Shown here one piece after another: positions 42,501 to 53,900 of a stretch of DNA of 64,000 nucleotides. Origin of the DNA: Symbiodinium natans. Its lineage: Eukaryota; Sar; Dinophyceae; Suessiales; Symbiodiniaceae. The notes under the pieces are model-generated. The model was not told the origin of the DNA, searched no databases, and saw only the letters and a list, made by a program, of their open reading frames with translations. Position numbers and translations under genes: made by a program. The stretch lies in the NCBI GenBank assembly GCA_905221605.1, contig CAJNDS010000819.1:1-64000 (forward strand). The letters run 5' to 3'. Every line of letters begins with the position of its first letter. Position 1 is the first letter of the stretch.

Positions 42501-45500
42501 TTTGTTCGCAGCCGGTGTAGCCCTAAACCCTAAACCCTGAACCCCAAACCCCAAACCCTAAACCCCAAACCCCAAACCGTGCAGGTGCAGGTAGGGTTTG
42601 GGATTTCGGGGTGCTGTTTTTCCTGGCCAGGCCTCAGACCAGTGGCAAAAAAAGGGGTGCTCTTTGTAGTCTGACTTGCCTTCAGGTCCAGTGGCAAAAA
42701 GGGAATAACGGTTTGGGGTTTAGGGTTTGGGGTTTGGGGTTTGGCGTTTAGGGTTTAGGGTTTAGGGCTACACCGGCTACGGTTTCGGGTTGATAGGGTT
42801 CTGGGTGAAGGGTTTATGGGGTTTATGGGGTGCGGGGGTGCCGGAATTGCATCGTGAGGTTCGACACCCTAAACCCTAAACCCTAAACCCTAAACCCTAA
42901 ACTCGTGAGGTTCGAGCCAGCGAAAGCTACACGCAAATTTACGACGTGGTGGAGATGCTCTGCGCGGCTTTTTTTGTCGTGGAGCCTCGGGATCCACTTC
43001 CCCAAGATTGCCTTCCGAAAGCTTCAGACACGAATTTCGTGGGCGGGTTTAGGGTTGAGGGGTGTAGGGTTTAGGGTTTAGGGTTTAGGGTTTAGGGTTT
43101 AGGGTTTAGGGTTTAGGGTTTAGGGTTTAGGGTTTAGGGTTTAGGGTTTAGGGTCCATTACGGCTTAAGCAGTCACCACGAAAAGGGTCTAGGTATGGCT
43201 GGGGCTTGGGCTCCATGGCCAAGGCATGCAAAGCAAGAAGCTCAGACGACCAAAGCCCGTGGTCTTCAAAAATACTCCAGACCCCCTAGGGTTTAGGGTT
43301 TAGGGTTTAGGGTTTAGGGTTTAGGGTTTAGGGTTTAGGGTTTAGGGTACCTGACCGTACACCCTAGACCTGGGAGCCTCAATCTCAACTGCGATGCATT
43401 TTGGGCTCATGGAGCATTGGCTAGACAGGTGGCTGAACACAAAGGTGTAGGCTAACCCTCCGCTCCCTTCCTTCGCCACCAAGGAGTATCTCTTGCGCCT
43501 TTGCGGCTCTGGCATGAGGCCATGTCTTCTCTGCAAGGAGTTTAAGACCTAGGGCTTGACGGCTTTGGGTTTAGGGCTCAGGACTTAGGATTTTGGGGGG
43601 CTTTTGTTTTCTTAGGGTCAAGTTCGCCTTCTTGTGGCTTGAGCCATTCCACACTGACCGTCGCACTGGGGACCAGAGGGGGCTTTGTACTAACAGTCCT
43701 TAATAGGGATTATGGTACCCGTAATGCCTATTAAGGACTGCTCGTAGAAGGGGGAACATCCCAAGAAGGTTGGCACCGGCTCCGTTGCTGGAAGGATGGA
43801 GGATGAAGGGGTGTCTCAGCCCCGGGGCTGAAGGAGGGACCCTTATAAGGGACCTTAGGGGGTCATTTGGGGGAGGTTTAGGGTTTAGGGTTCAGGGTTC
43901 AGGGTTTAGGGTTTAGGGTTTAGGGTTTAGGGTTTAGGGTTAGGCGATTATTTGGCTCTTGGCACCCTGGAGAAGTTCCAAGGGTTCAATTAGGGTTTAG
44001 GGCGCCAAATACCCTGGCAGCCCAAAGCCTACAGACTGAACCCTGTCAACCCTACTTGAGCCCGAAACCCTAATTTCATGTCCAGGGTTTAGGGTTCAGG
44101 GTTCAGGGTTTCGGGTTTAGGGTTTAGGGTTTAGGGTTTAGGGACTCCAAGCCTGAACCCTGCCTCGAACCAGGCGACTCTCCTATGCATGTTCGGGCCT
44201 CGGCTTAGTCGACCTCGTCGTCGCATTGTCCTCCATGGCGGCCATCGTCACACGCTACCGACGCCTGGCTCTTTCGAGGTCTTTGGGTTTTCTGGGGAAA
44301 GGAGGGACCCTTATAAGGGACCTTAGAGGTTAGTTGAGGGGTTACTTTTGGGGTTACCTAGGTATATAGGGGCTGTATACGGTTTATATAGGGGTTATAT
44401 ACGGGAAGAAGATGAAGGGTCCCTTCCAGGGGTCCCTCCTTTACCCCTTAAGGGTTAGTTTCAGGGCTTCATAAACGCAAGCCCTATACACCCCGAAACC
44501 CTGCTGAAATCCCTGAGCAGCTTTTTGGTAGGTTTCGAGCTTGTTGGCATCCGAGACGTTGCTTTCTTGCCCCCAAGAGGGCAACGGTGGCACGTCTTTC
44601 CTCTTCTCACATGCTCTTGAAAGCAGCCCCTGCCAAGTTCACGCAGGTTGAGTCAAACCGCTTGATCAGCCTTAAGCCCCTAAACCCTAAACCCTAAACC
44701 CTAAACCCTAAACCCTAAACCCTAAGCCCTAAGCCCTAAACCCTAAACCCAAAGTGGCACAGGAGACCTGGTTCAAGGAGGTCATGGTGGTAACCTCTGC
44801 CAGCCGTTGGTGTGTTTGCGCATGCCTCTGGGATTCCCAAGGGCCTATTCTTGTCCAGGCAGGTTTAGGGTTTAGGGTTGAGGGTTTAAAGGGTTCAGGG
44901 TTTAGGGTTTGCTGTAATGTGGCGTAGATGCTGTCAAGGTTGGGAAGGGCCTCGAAAGCTTCGGCCCGATTGTGGAGGGCCATCTAACACTTTTCTCCCA
45001 CCCCACGCCGTCCAAGGCGGCAACGCCGCCCTAGCCTATTCCTTTAGGGTTTAGACCTGAACACAAGTCAAAAAACACTGCTTCTGTCTTGTCGCCAGAT
45101 TTCAAGGAGGTCCAGAAAGACAATGGGTGGCAGGTCCTTGTACCCTGGGACTCCAATACCGAATATACCTTAGACATGGATTAAGGAATATACCTTAGAT
45201 GTCAATAGGGTTCCTTATATGGTTTAAGGAATATTCTTAATCAAGGGGTATTGGAGCCTCCGTGCACTAGAGGAGTTTCAGGTTCTTAAGCAGGTGTCAT
45301 GTACCCCCTAAACCCTAATACCCTAAACCCTAAACCCTACTAAACCCTAGCCCCTGAATAACCCAAGGCTACGGCTTCTCAAGCTGATGCACTACATCCA
45401 GGAGTGCCGGCAACTGTCCCATGCCTTGAGCACGGACTTCCGCTTCATCACGGTCTTCCTCTTCGGAATCCTGGCACCTTCTTTGGGGCATTTGGGAACA

Positions 45501-48500
45501 TTTTTAGGGTTTAGGGTTTAGCGTTTAGGGGTTAGGGTTTAGGGTTTAGGGTTTAGGGCTGCAATTCCCAAGAAACAGCTAAAATCATAATGTTTGCTAT
45601 TCCAAGTTCAGTATAGCCTTGGGCAATACAAGAACCCTACGTTTTTTGGGGTTATATACCCTATGCTACTCGAATCCATACACAGCCTTGCACCCTTGTG
45701 GGGCTCGTGTAGTTCCCCAGGTCATCGTGCTGATGCTGGGAACCTGCCTGTACGCAGCGGAGAATGGTGACAATGGTTTCGAGTCGATCCCGCATGGGAT
45801 GCTTAGTAGTACAGGAGGTATCCTTTAGCCTTTTGGGGTATTCTCTTCCTTATAGAATCCCAAAAGGTTAACCTCTACTTCCCCCAGGTTACAGGACAAC
45901 TAAGGATGTGGTGGGCCACTGTCACTTTGACCACTGTGGGCTACGGAGATCTGGTGCCCCAAACTTGTTGGGGAAAGTTCTTTGCCGAGCCTTGGCCAGA
46001 GTGTCTGGAGGCCGCGTCTTCATTTATTTACGCAGGTCCAACCTAAACCTTAAGCCCTTAAGCAAGCCACTTAAGCCCTTCTACCCAACCCCACACCCCC
46101 CCAACCATCAAAGCCCCAAGACCCCATATGAATCCGATTCCCCCTAAACCCTAAACCCGAAACCCTAATCCCCACAAGCCGTACATCAAGCCCCAGGCCT
46201 CCATCGAAGCCAACAGCGAACCCCTCATAGCCCTTTTAAACCTCGCGCAGAAGCCCTGTTTGTGTTGGCCCTGCAGGGTCGATAGACCCTAGACCCTAGA
46301 CCCTAAGCCCTGAACCGTAGAAACCCGCACCATACTCGTTATAGCTCAGAGCGGTACGGCTTCAGTGACAACGTTTAGGGTCCCGCGCTAGGGCCGTGTT
46401 GCTTTTCTTGACTCTGTGTGACTTCCGGGCTCAGGGTCTAATCAGGGTGGGCTATGGTTGATGTTCAGCCTGACCAGGACACTAATTAGGTCTTACACCA
46501 CCATGCCAAGCTTACCGGTTTTGAGCAGGTACCCCCTAAACCTAACCCGAACCTCTCAACCATAAACCCTAAGCCCTAAACCCTAAACCCTAACCTCCTC
46601 ACATCTCAAGCCAAGGCATGCTCCATGTTGATTGGCTATGGCCTGCTGGCCGTCCCTACACTGCTTGGCACTGTTCAAGCGACGAAGTCCACGTTTAACG
46701 AGCCGCCGCTAGCCCTGCGCAGCCCCACCAGGCAAGGGACAGGGTTTAGGGTTTTGGGTTTTGGGTTTTGGGTTTAGGGTTCAGGGTTCAGGGTTTAGGG
46801 TTTCGGGTTTCGGGCTCAGGGTGTAGCGCGGGCTCAAAAAAGGTTTTGGGTTTTGGGTTTTGGGTTTAGGTTTCAGGCCCAGGGTTTTCGGGTCTAGGGA
46901 AAGGAGTACGGGCTCAAAAGGCTGGAGTCTCGTGAAGCCCCTGAGAGTCAGGATGCACCCAGAGCCAGCGCTCAACACAAGGCTCCAAAGCCCTAAGCCC
47001 TCGCTGGCCTTGCCCAACACCTAAATGAGTTTAGGGCTGTAAGGGCTATAAGGGTTAAAGGATTAATGATAAGGGTTATAAAGTTCATAAGGGTTGTAAG
47101 GGTGATAAGGGTGATACGGGTTCAGGGTCATAGTCCACAATTAAGAGGCCAAAGCAGAGTTCGAGCTTTCGGAAGCCTTAAGCCCCGAATCCTCAATCCT
47201 GAAAACTCCTCTTAGGGTTTAGGGTTGATAGAAATTGGAAAGGGTTCATGTCCGGACTGGGCGAAGGTCTTGGGCGGGTTTGGGGCGAAAGCTTCGTTTT
47301 TGTTGTTCGGTGGGGCAGAGGTGCTTTGGATGAATTTACTTAAGCTCGGCTTGTCAGCTGTTTAGGCAAAACCTGGGAAATTCAGAATGATGTGGCATAC
47401 AGTTGCTGTTTAATTTGTCTTGAGGGTTTGGGGTTCAGGGTTTAGGGTCCCTAGTTGCCCCAGGACCGCCATCGATCTGGACGCATCGAACAACGTGGAG
47501 TATTTTTCGCTGCAGCCGCGGGCCAACGATGTGGACCCTAGACGGGCCAGATGTGATGGAGCTCCTAGCGTCTCGAGGGGTTTGGGGTTTAGGGCCTTTT
47601 GAGGGTTTAGGGCTTAGGCAGTCGTTCACAGTCCAGTTGCAAAAGGGACAAGGGTTTTGGCCTGAATAACCCCTAAACCCTACATCCGAAAAGTTATCTG
47701 GTGACCCAATCCCAGCCAGGACCGGTGGCGGTGTCTCAAGCCATCTTCTGGCCAAAGCCTGCTGGATGCTCGGGTGCTAATGGCCGTGACGCTGTTAAGG
47801 AGCTTGATATAAATTTGTGGTTTGCAGGGGTGGGAAGTTTGTTTTTGCACTTTTTTTTTGGGAGGGAAGGAGGGGGGGGGGGGGGGGGGGGTCTTCGAGG
47901 TTGCGTCTTGTTGAGGCTTTTGGACAGCTGTTCTCGCAAAAGAAGCCGTTGCCGCTACTTGCCGTCCGTAATAAGTTACCGTAAGTTACATTCCTCAACA
48001 GCACCACCAAATGAACCCTTCACTTGGGACCATGTACCCTATACTGCCATAACCCCTATTATGGAAGTGAACCAGAAACCCTTTTAGGTTTCATTTGGTC
48101 CTTGGTAGATGCGGTAGATCATGGTGCTGGGCCTCTGTCCCAGCATATTCCTTGCAGCTGAGCGTACCCCCTCCAAGCATAGAGAGCCCCTCTGCTATGC
48201 CTTAAATTCTTAATACCCCTGAAACCCAAACCCCAAACCCTAAACCCTAACCCTAGACCCTAAACCCTAAACCCTAAACCCTAAACCCTAAACCCCTCGT
48301 CAAGGATGAGGTGGTGCACCAGTGGAGCCGCCGCGAGGATGTCAGCCTGTCTCGCTGGCACGCGTATCACTACTCCTTCACCTTGTCCCTCCCTCTACAG
48401 CAGCTGCATCTTGTCTTACAGTTTAGGGTTTCGGGTTTAGGGTTTAGGGTTTAGGGTTTAAGGTCTAGGGTTTAGGGTTTAGGGTCTAAGGTTGGTAAGT

Positions 48501-49888
48501 ATGGGCCATTGGGGTGTTGGGAGTATTTGTTTTTTTGGTTGGCTGGGTCTTGGGTCCCTCTACAGCAGTTTCACCTTGGGGGCTGGGAGTTGTCTGGGAT
48601 TGTCTGTTTTTGGCTGGTTGGGTTTTTTGGACGTTAAACCCTAAACCTAAACCCTAAACCCTAAGGCTTAGCAGGTAATGTGCCGGAGTTTGTCGGTTCC
48701 GGGTCAACAGTTGGTCGGAGGCTCACGAAGCACCTGGAGCACGCACACGCACGTCACCAGAGAGCCCAAGGCCCTTTAGTATTAGGGCGTATATACCTGA
48801 AATCGTACCCGGATCGCTGGAACATCAAGGGATCGGTCTTGTTGGGGTCCCGAACCCTGAAGTCGAAACCCTAAAACCCTAAAACCCTAAAACCCTAAAA
48901 CCCTAAAACCCTAAAACCCTAAAACCCTAAAACCCTAAACCCTAAACCCTCAACTATACTCCCCTACGTCTGCAGATCCGAGGTGTGAGGACAGCGACCT
49001 GTATGTGCAGGTCCAGGCGTGTCCCAACAGCGACTCCTCGTCTGACTTCCAGGTGATCTTTCACTGTGGCCAGTGTTGCCTGGGCACTGTTTAGGGTCTC
49101 GGGTTTCGGGCTTGCTGTGATATTGCGAGGGATGCGAACTAGCTTCGAAAGCTTCGTGAGATGCGAAGAGCAGCCATGGCTTGATTGTGGAGGGCCTTCC
49201 ACACTTTCGTCCCACCCCACGCCGTCTCAGGCGGCTATACCTTGAGTTTGTGGAAGTGTTTTTTTCAGTGGACCATTGTTCCCTTGATGGGGGTCTTTCG
49301 GTTCCTTATTGGGGATCCGCTTGGGCAACCCAAGCCAAGGGTTTAAGACTGTGAGAAGGGGCAAGAATGCCTTTTGGATTCATAGGGGTTCGGGTCACGG
49401 TGGGAAGTGCCCCTTGGGCAGCATAGAGATAAACCCTAAACCCTAAACCCTAAACCCTGAACCCTGAACCCTGAACCCTGAACCCTGCACCCTGAACCCT
49501 GAACCCCTAAACCCTAAACCCTAAACCCTAAACCCTAAACCAAGGGTACTTTGACTTCTGTGATGAAGTCTATGCTGTGGTGATGTCCGGGGTTTCCTGG
49601 CCAGGGAACAGGGCAACCAAGATGAGTAGCGACCTTGAGCTGGGCCGTATGCCCGATGTGTAGGAAGGCACCCTACAACCCTAAACCTCAAACCCTAAAC
49701 CCTAAACCCTCAACCCTAAACCCTAAACCCTAAACCCTAAACCCTAAACCCTAAACCCTAAACCCTAAACCCTACACCCAACCGCAACGCCAAGGCTACA
49801 GTCCAGACACGCTCGACCGAGCTCTGGCAGAGGGTCATGTACGATACTTCCTCACGGATGCCAGTTCTGACTGAGGCAGACTTGGTAG
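39589..49888 (+). CDS. Voltage-gated K+ channel 2 (paralogue of channel 1)
   Basis: Second Kv-type channel in tandem. Exons: about 39589-39731 (charged, Pro-rich cytoplasmic N-terminus), 41741-41802 (S1, LEVVLSVVLTVVMSLPEA), 42921-42981 and 43484-about 43546 (S2, VVEMLCAAFFVV|EYLLRLCGSG), 44174-about 44278 (S3, GLGLVDLVVALSSMAAIV), 45368-45473 (S4-S5, LRLLKLMHYIQECRQLSHAL then FLFGIL), 45721-45797 (S5, VIVLMLGTCLYAAENG then GFESIPHG), 45905-45986 (MWWATVTLTTVGYGDLVPQ then TCWGKFFA) and 46616-46740 (S6, CSMLIGYGLLAVPTLLGT). Likely C-terminal exons: 47464-about 47578 (NNVEYFSLQPRANDVDPRRA), 48303-about 48420 (VKDEVVHQWSRRED), about 48984-49050 (DLYVQVQACPNSDSSSDFQ), about 49552-49590 and 49797-49884 (STELWQRVMYDTSSRMPVLT). 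The tail motifs EVVHQWS and DLYVQV.. resemble EAVVQWS and LWAEVA.. in channel 1, supporting common descent. The stop was not located. Confidence 0.87.
41311..41468 (+). repeat. CCCTAAA array with a CCCTGAA block
   Basis: About 22 units; three consecutive CCCTGAA units at about 41390-41412. Confidence 0.9.
43062..43155 (+). repeat. TTTAGGG array in the S2 intron of channel 2
   Basis: About 13 units. A second array in the same orientation lies at 43286-43348 within the same intron. Confidence 0.9.
43684..43762 (+). mobile_element. B-family element, left end truncated
   Basis: Retains TACTAACAGTCCTTAATAGG and the right end GGGGGAACATCCC. The left GGGATGTTCCCCC is missing. Confidence 0.7.
44298..44452 (+). 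mobile_element. H-family inverted-repeat element, complete
   Basis: AAGGAGGGACCCTTATAAGG at the left, AAGGGTCCCTTCCAGGGGTC then CCTCCTT at the right, with GGTTATATACGG-type repeats inside. Four other copies have their right part replaced or interrupted by telomeric arrays: 9064-9191, 12635-12830, 35449-35535 and 43831-43875. Confidence 0.75.
44951..45020 (+). repeat. Dispersed repeat shared with 49145-49234
   Basis: CGAAAGCTTCG, then GATTGTGGAGGGCC, then CCCACCCCACGCCGTC occur in the same order in both places. Both lie near exons of channel 2. I cannot define both ends, so the family is not lettered. Confidence 0.6.
45798..45904 (+). other. Intron with GA donor in the S5-pore linker of channel 2
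   Basis: IPHG | MWWATVT is restored only if the intron starts with GATGCT at 45798 and ends with CTAAG at 45904. GGATG is present at both ends. Inside is a short inverted repeat, CCTTTTGGGGTATT near 45828 pairing with AATCCCAAAAGG near 45856. The intron is 107 bp and contains no telomeric array. Confidence 0.75.
48005..48099 (+). mobile_element. K-family inverted-repeat element
   Basis: ACCAAATGAACCCTTCACTT at the left, GGTTTCATTTGGTCC at the right; middle GGGACCATGTACCCTATACT and CCCCTATTATGGAAG. The related copy is 61319-61490. Confidence 0.68.
48862..48950 (+). repeat. CCCTAAAA (8-mer) array
   Basis: Nine CCCTAAAA units followed by two CCCTAAA units. Confidence 0.88.
49433..49540 (+). 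repeat. CCCTAAA array with a CCCTGAA block
   Basis: Standard units at both ends enclose seven CCCTGAA-type units (about 49453-49505), including one CCCTGCA. Confidence 0.88.
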
Positions 49889-50125
49889 CCCAGTGGGTTT
49901 AGGGTTTAGGGCTTAGGGTTTAGGGTTTAGGGTTTAGGGTTATGGTTTCCCTTATGAAAATAGCCAACCCAACATAGGGTGCCCTTCTTGGTGGCCCAGT
50001 GGTACCCTTTACCCTTTTTGTTTAGGGGTTTTGAGGGTTTAGGGTTTAGGGTTTAGGGTTTCCCGAATAAAATGGCCAACCCAAAAAAGGGTGCCCTGAT
50101 CATAACATGGTTACTGGGCTACCAG
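49885..50125 (+). mobile_element. Two abutting A-family elements, each with a telomeric insert
   Basis: The first unit starts GTAGCCCAGTGG at 49885, is interrupted by TTTAGGG repeats at about 49897-49948, then resumes TTTCCCTTATGAAAATAGCC and AGGGTGCCCTTCTTG. The second unit starts GTGGCCCAGTGGTACC at 49991, has repeats at about 50022-50070 in place of the loop, then ends GTTACTGGGCTACCAG at 50125. The first unit lacks its right end. The preceding exon (STELWQRVMYDTSS..) ends directly at the GT. Confidence 0.72.
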
Positions 50126-50922
50126 GCAGAGAGAGAAAAACAGAGGGTCTTGGGTCTTGGGTTGCTCTCTCACTCTGCGGGAAGGCCTTAGGGTGCTGTG
50201 GGGGGGGGGGGGGGGGTGAAGGGCTTCGGAGGTTGCACTTGTGAGCAAGGGTTTTAGGGTTTAGGGTTATGTCTCTGCGCAGTGTTGCGAGACAGATTCA
50301 CTTCGAATGGACGTCGCAATGTCGGAATTCAGGCTCCGATATGCCAAGAAGGGGAACCCTCAACTCTAGATCCCTAGGCCCTAGGCCTTTTGAACGCATT
50401 CTGAGGCGTGTGACATTTCGAACCCTGAAGCCCTAGACCCTATGCGCTGGAGAAAGGGCTTAGAGCCACAAGCCCTCTCACACGAACCCTAATGCCCCGA
50501 ATTGCAAGGGTTCATGGCGGGAGATGTGGGGTTTAGGGTTTAGGGTTTAGGGTTTAGGGTTTAGGGTTTAGGGTTTAGGGCTAGGGTTTAGGGTTTAGGG
50601 TTTAGGGTTTAGGGTCTTTCTGCAGGTCCAGAACGCCTGTGAGTTGTCGAGGGGTGTATGCAACTGCAAACACGACAGAGGCCCCATAAACTACGCACCC
50701 TGGCCCACTTAGAGAAATGGGCACGCGGGTCTCACTTGCTACTGTTGCTTAAGAACCCCCCCCCCAAAAAAAAAGCAAGTATAAAAAAAAAAAACATGCA
50801 AGAAACAATGATCCCTGTATTGCCCTTATCAGGAAGATTTTGTTTTTTTTTTTTTTTTTTTTTTGGGGGGGGGGGGGGTTCTGAAGCAATGGGTAGTTTA
50901 CGGGCTTTCATGAAGTGGGCCT

Positions 50923-53900
50923 TGGAAGATGTGGGAAACCAACGAACCCCTGTGTTGTTCCTCCCATCCACCCAGTTGCCAGCTATAGGCTCAAAGCGCA
51001 GCCTAAGCTTCTAGCTTCTATCAGACAGCTGGCGCATGTCGGCATGAGCAAGGTGGGTTTTATCGAATCTGCGTCCTCTGACACAGACGATGCAGAGGAC
51101 GAAGGAGGATCCTGCCTGCAGCGTCTGCCATGCGCAGTCATACTGGCGATGGTGATCCTTAGTTGCTGAGTGGGCATCAAATAAGCTTGCGTCGGTATCT
51201 TCAGCCCCATTAAGACCAGAGCTTCACCTTCTTCTTCAGCACCCTTATGCCATTGGAACCCTGCATGAAATTACCCTAAACCCTAAGCCCTAAACCCTAA
51301 GCCCTGAACCCTGAACCCTAAACCCTAAACCTTTGAGGATCATCATCATTATCGCCGTGGGCTTCTTTGGCTGCATCGATCTTTCCCATCGCCTGGCGAA
51401 GTCGGGTGAGAGGTCTGAAAACTTGGCGGAATTCACTGGAGAGGCTCTACATGCCACCTGCTGGTACTTTGAGATAGTCTTTACTGCCCCCCTTAGGGTT
51501 TAGGGTTTAGGGTTTAGGGTTTAGGGTTTAGGGTTTAGGGTTTAGGGTTTAGGGTTTAGGGTCTGTACTGCCCCCCCCCCCCCCCCCTCCCCTCCCTCTG
51601 AATAAGGGAACGGGATTTTTCTAGGACCCGGAGCAGGGACTGATTCCCGTTTCTTTGGGTTTGGGTTCTTTTCCAAGCCCCTTTCAAGACAAAGGGTAGG
51701 CCCACTGGGTAGGCACCCTTTTTAGTCCTAGGTTACCCTTGGGTCTGGTTCAGACAAGCCCTACACCCTAAGCCCTATGCCCTATGCCCTATACCCTACC
51801 CCCTATACCCTACAAACTCTGAGCCCTAAACTCAAGTTGAGTTGTCAAAGGGGGCTTTAACCCTACACCCTAAACCTCAAACCCTAAACAATAAACCCTA
51901 AACCCTAAACCTCCCTAATCTCAACTTTAATGACCTTCGTGGTTTAAGGCCCATAATTCGTGGTTAAGGCCAGTCGTTCCCTTCGGCCTTAAACCATGAA
52001 TTATGGGCCTTAAACCACGAAACGGGTTTGGTTATTGTTCGTGGTTTAAGGCCCATAATTCGTGGTTTAAGGCCAGTCGTTCCCTTCGGCCTTAAACCAC
52101 GACTTATCGGCCTTAAACCACGAAATGGGTTTGGTTATTGTTCGTGGTTTAAGGCCCACAATTCGTGGTTTAAGGCCCATAATTCGTGGTTTAAGGTCAG
52201 TCGTTCCCTGCGGCCTTAAACCGCGAATTGTGGGCCTTAAGCCACGAATTATGGGCCTTAAACCACGTAATGGGTCTGGTTGTTGTTCGTGGCTTAAGGC
52301 CCATAATTCGTGGTTTAAGGCCAATAATTCGTGGCCTAACGCCCATAATTCGTGAGTTAATAGTTCGTGGTTCAAGGCCCATAATTCGTGGTTTAAGGTC
52401 CCATAATTCGTGGCTTAAGGCCCACAATTGGTGGTTTAAGGCCCATAATTCGTGGTTCAAGGCCCATAATTCGTGGCTTAAGGCCCATATTCGCGGTTTA
52501 AGGCCAATAATTCGTGGTTTAAGGCCTGGGGTTTAGGGCCTGGGGAGGCTAACGCAGGTGTTTTTGTTGTGCCCGTTCGTTTCAAGCATAGGCCTTTGAA
52601 GCTGAGATGATTGGAGAATACTTGTATTTTGATTTTCTCAATGTTATGGGAGTCTCTGGGTGGGTGGGTGTTAAATCAGAGCCGTAAGTAGAACTTCACC
52701 ATCACACTGCTCGATCCGGAGTTGCTGAACCCTAAACCCTAAACCCGAAACCCTAAACCCTAAACCCTAAACCCTGAACCCTGAACCCTGAACCCTAAAC
52801 CCTAAACCCAAACTGAGGCGCTGAAGCATGAGCTCAAGTCGTCAGCGGGTGATCTCAAGGTGAAGCTGCCCGAGAGGGTCGACTCCATGATTGACAGCAT
52901 CTTCCCTTAGCCGGTTTAGGGTTTAGGGTTTAGGGTTTAGGGTTTTTGGGTTTGGGGTTTACGGTTGAGGCAACACTTGAACTTTGACATTTCTTGGGTT
53001 TCCTTATGTATGTGGTAGGACTATTCAGGCTTAACTGTTTCTTTATTCCTTGTTTTTTTTTTTTTTTTGGGGGGGGGGGGGGGGGGGGAGGGGGGTTACG
53101 TAAGGCATCGAGGTGGCGGAAGAGAAGGCCAAGAGCCTGGTCCAAACATTCCAGGCAGGAGGGTTCCAGGACTCCGCGGTGCAGACGGTCTCTCAGGCGA
53201 TCTACGGGAAGCGCGGTTGCTGTTGAGGATGTTTTGAATTCGTTGATGAACTTCAGGCTTTTTGGTTTTTTCCTTAAAGGAAGAGTAGAGTTTATCCTTT
53301 TTTAAGATTCCTTGGCTATTGGAGAAGTAAGATTCAGTCGCCATAGCTCCCAACAGCACATACTGCTGGACTTCCGTCTCTACAGCGAAGGGGCCCCATC
53401 AAAAGTTTAACTGGCGGAGAATAGTTTTAAACAATCTTACACGTTCTCCTTCGTAAGGTAGCTTACCCTAAACCCTAAACCTAAACCCGAAAACTCAGTT
53501 GAGGAAGCTGATGCTGATGCTCTATGTGGCCTCACGGCGAGTGAAGGCTGCTGCAGCAAGCGCCTTGCCTTCGGCTTGGGATTGCTACCTGGAGCCATGG
53601 CCTACCATGCCGTGGGGCCCTAAACCCGAAACCCTAAACCCCAAACCCTAAACCCTAAACCCTAAACCCTAGACCCTAAACCCTAAACCCTAAACCCGCA
53701 TTGTCATGGATGCGTCGCGTTCTTCTCTTCCTGCGGCTGCCGTCCTATGTTTCCTCGTCCAGAACTGACTGTTGGTGGCTAGTGTTTTAGGGTTTAGGGT
53801 TTAGGGTTTTGGGTTTAGTGGTGAGGTCACCTGCTGCGAAAAGGGTTTAATTCGGGTTTAGGGGGTGAAAACTTGTTGCGCTCCGCAGCTCCAGGATTGC

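Noticed and set aside
51330-51480. S1-S2 of a third voltage-gated channel
   Set aside because: WYFEIVF is S2-like, but no S3, S4 or TVGYGD exon follows up to 64 kb, so the assignment is not supported.
51938-52530. CRISPR-like array
   Set aside because: Units are contiguous or inverted, there are no regular unique spacers, and the context is eukaryotic.
51930-52536. Five long overlapping frames on both strands
   Set aside because: Produced by the palindromic TTCGTGGTTTAAGGCC satellite.
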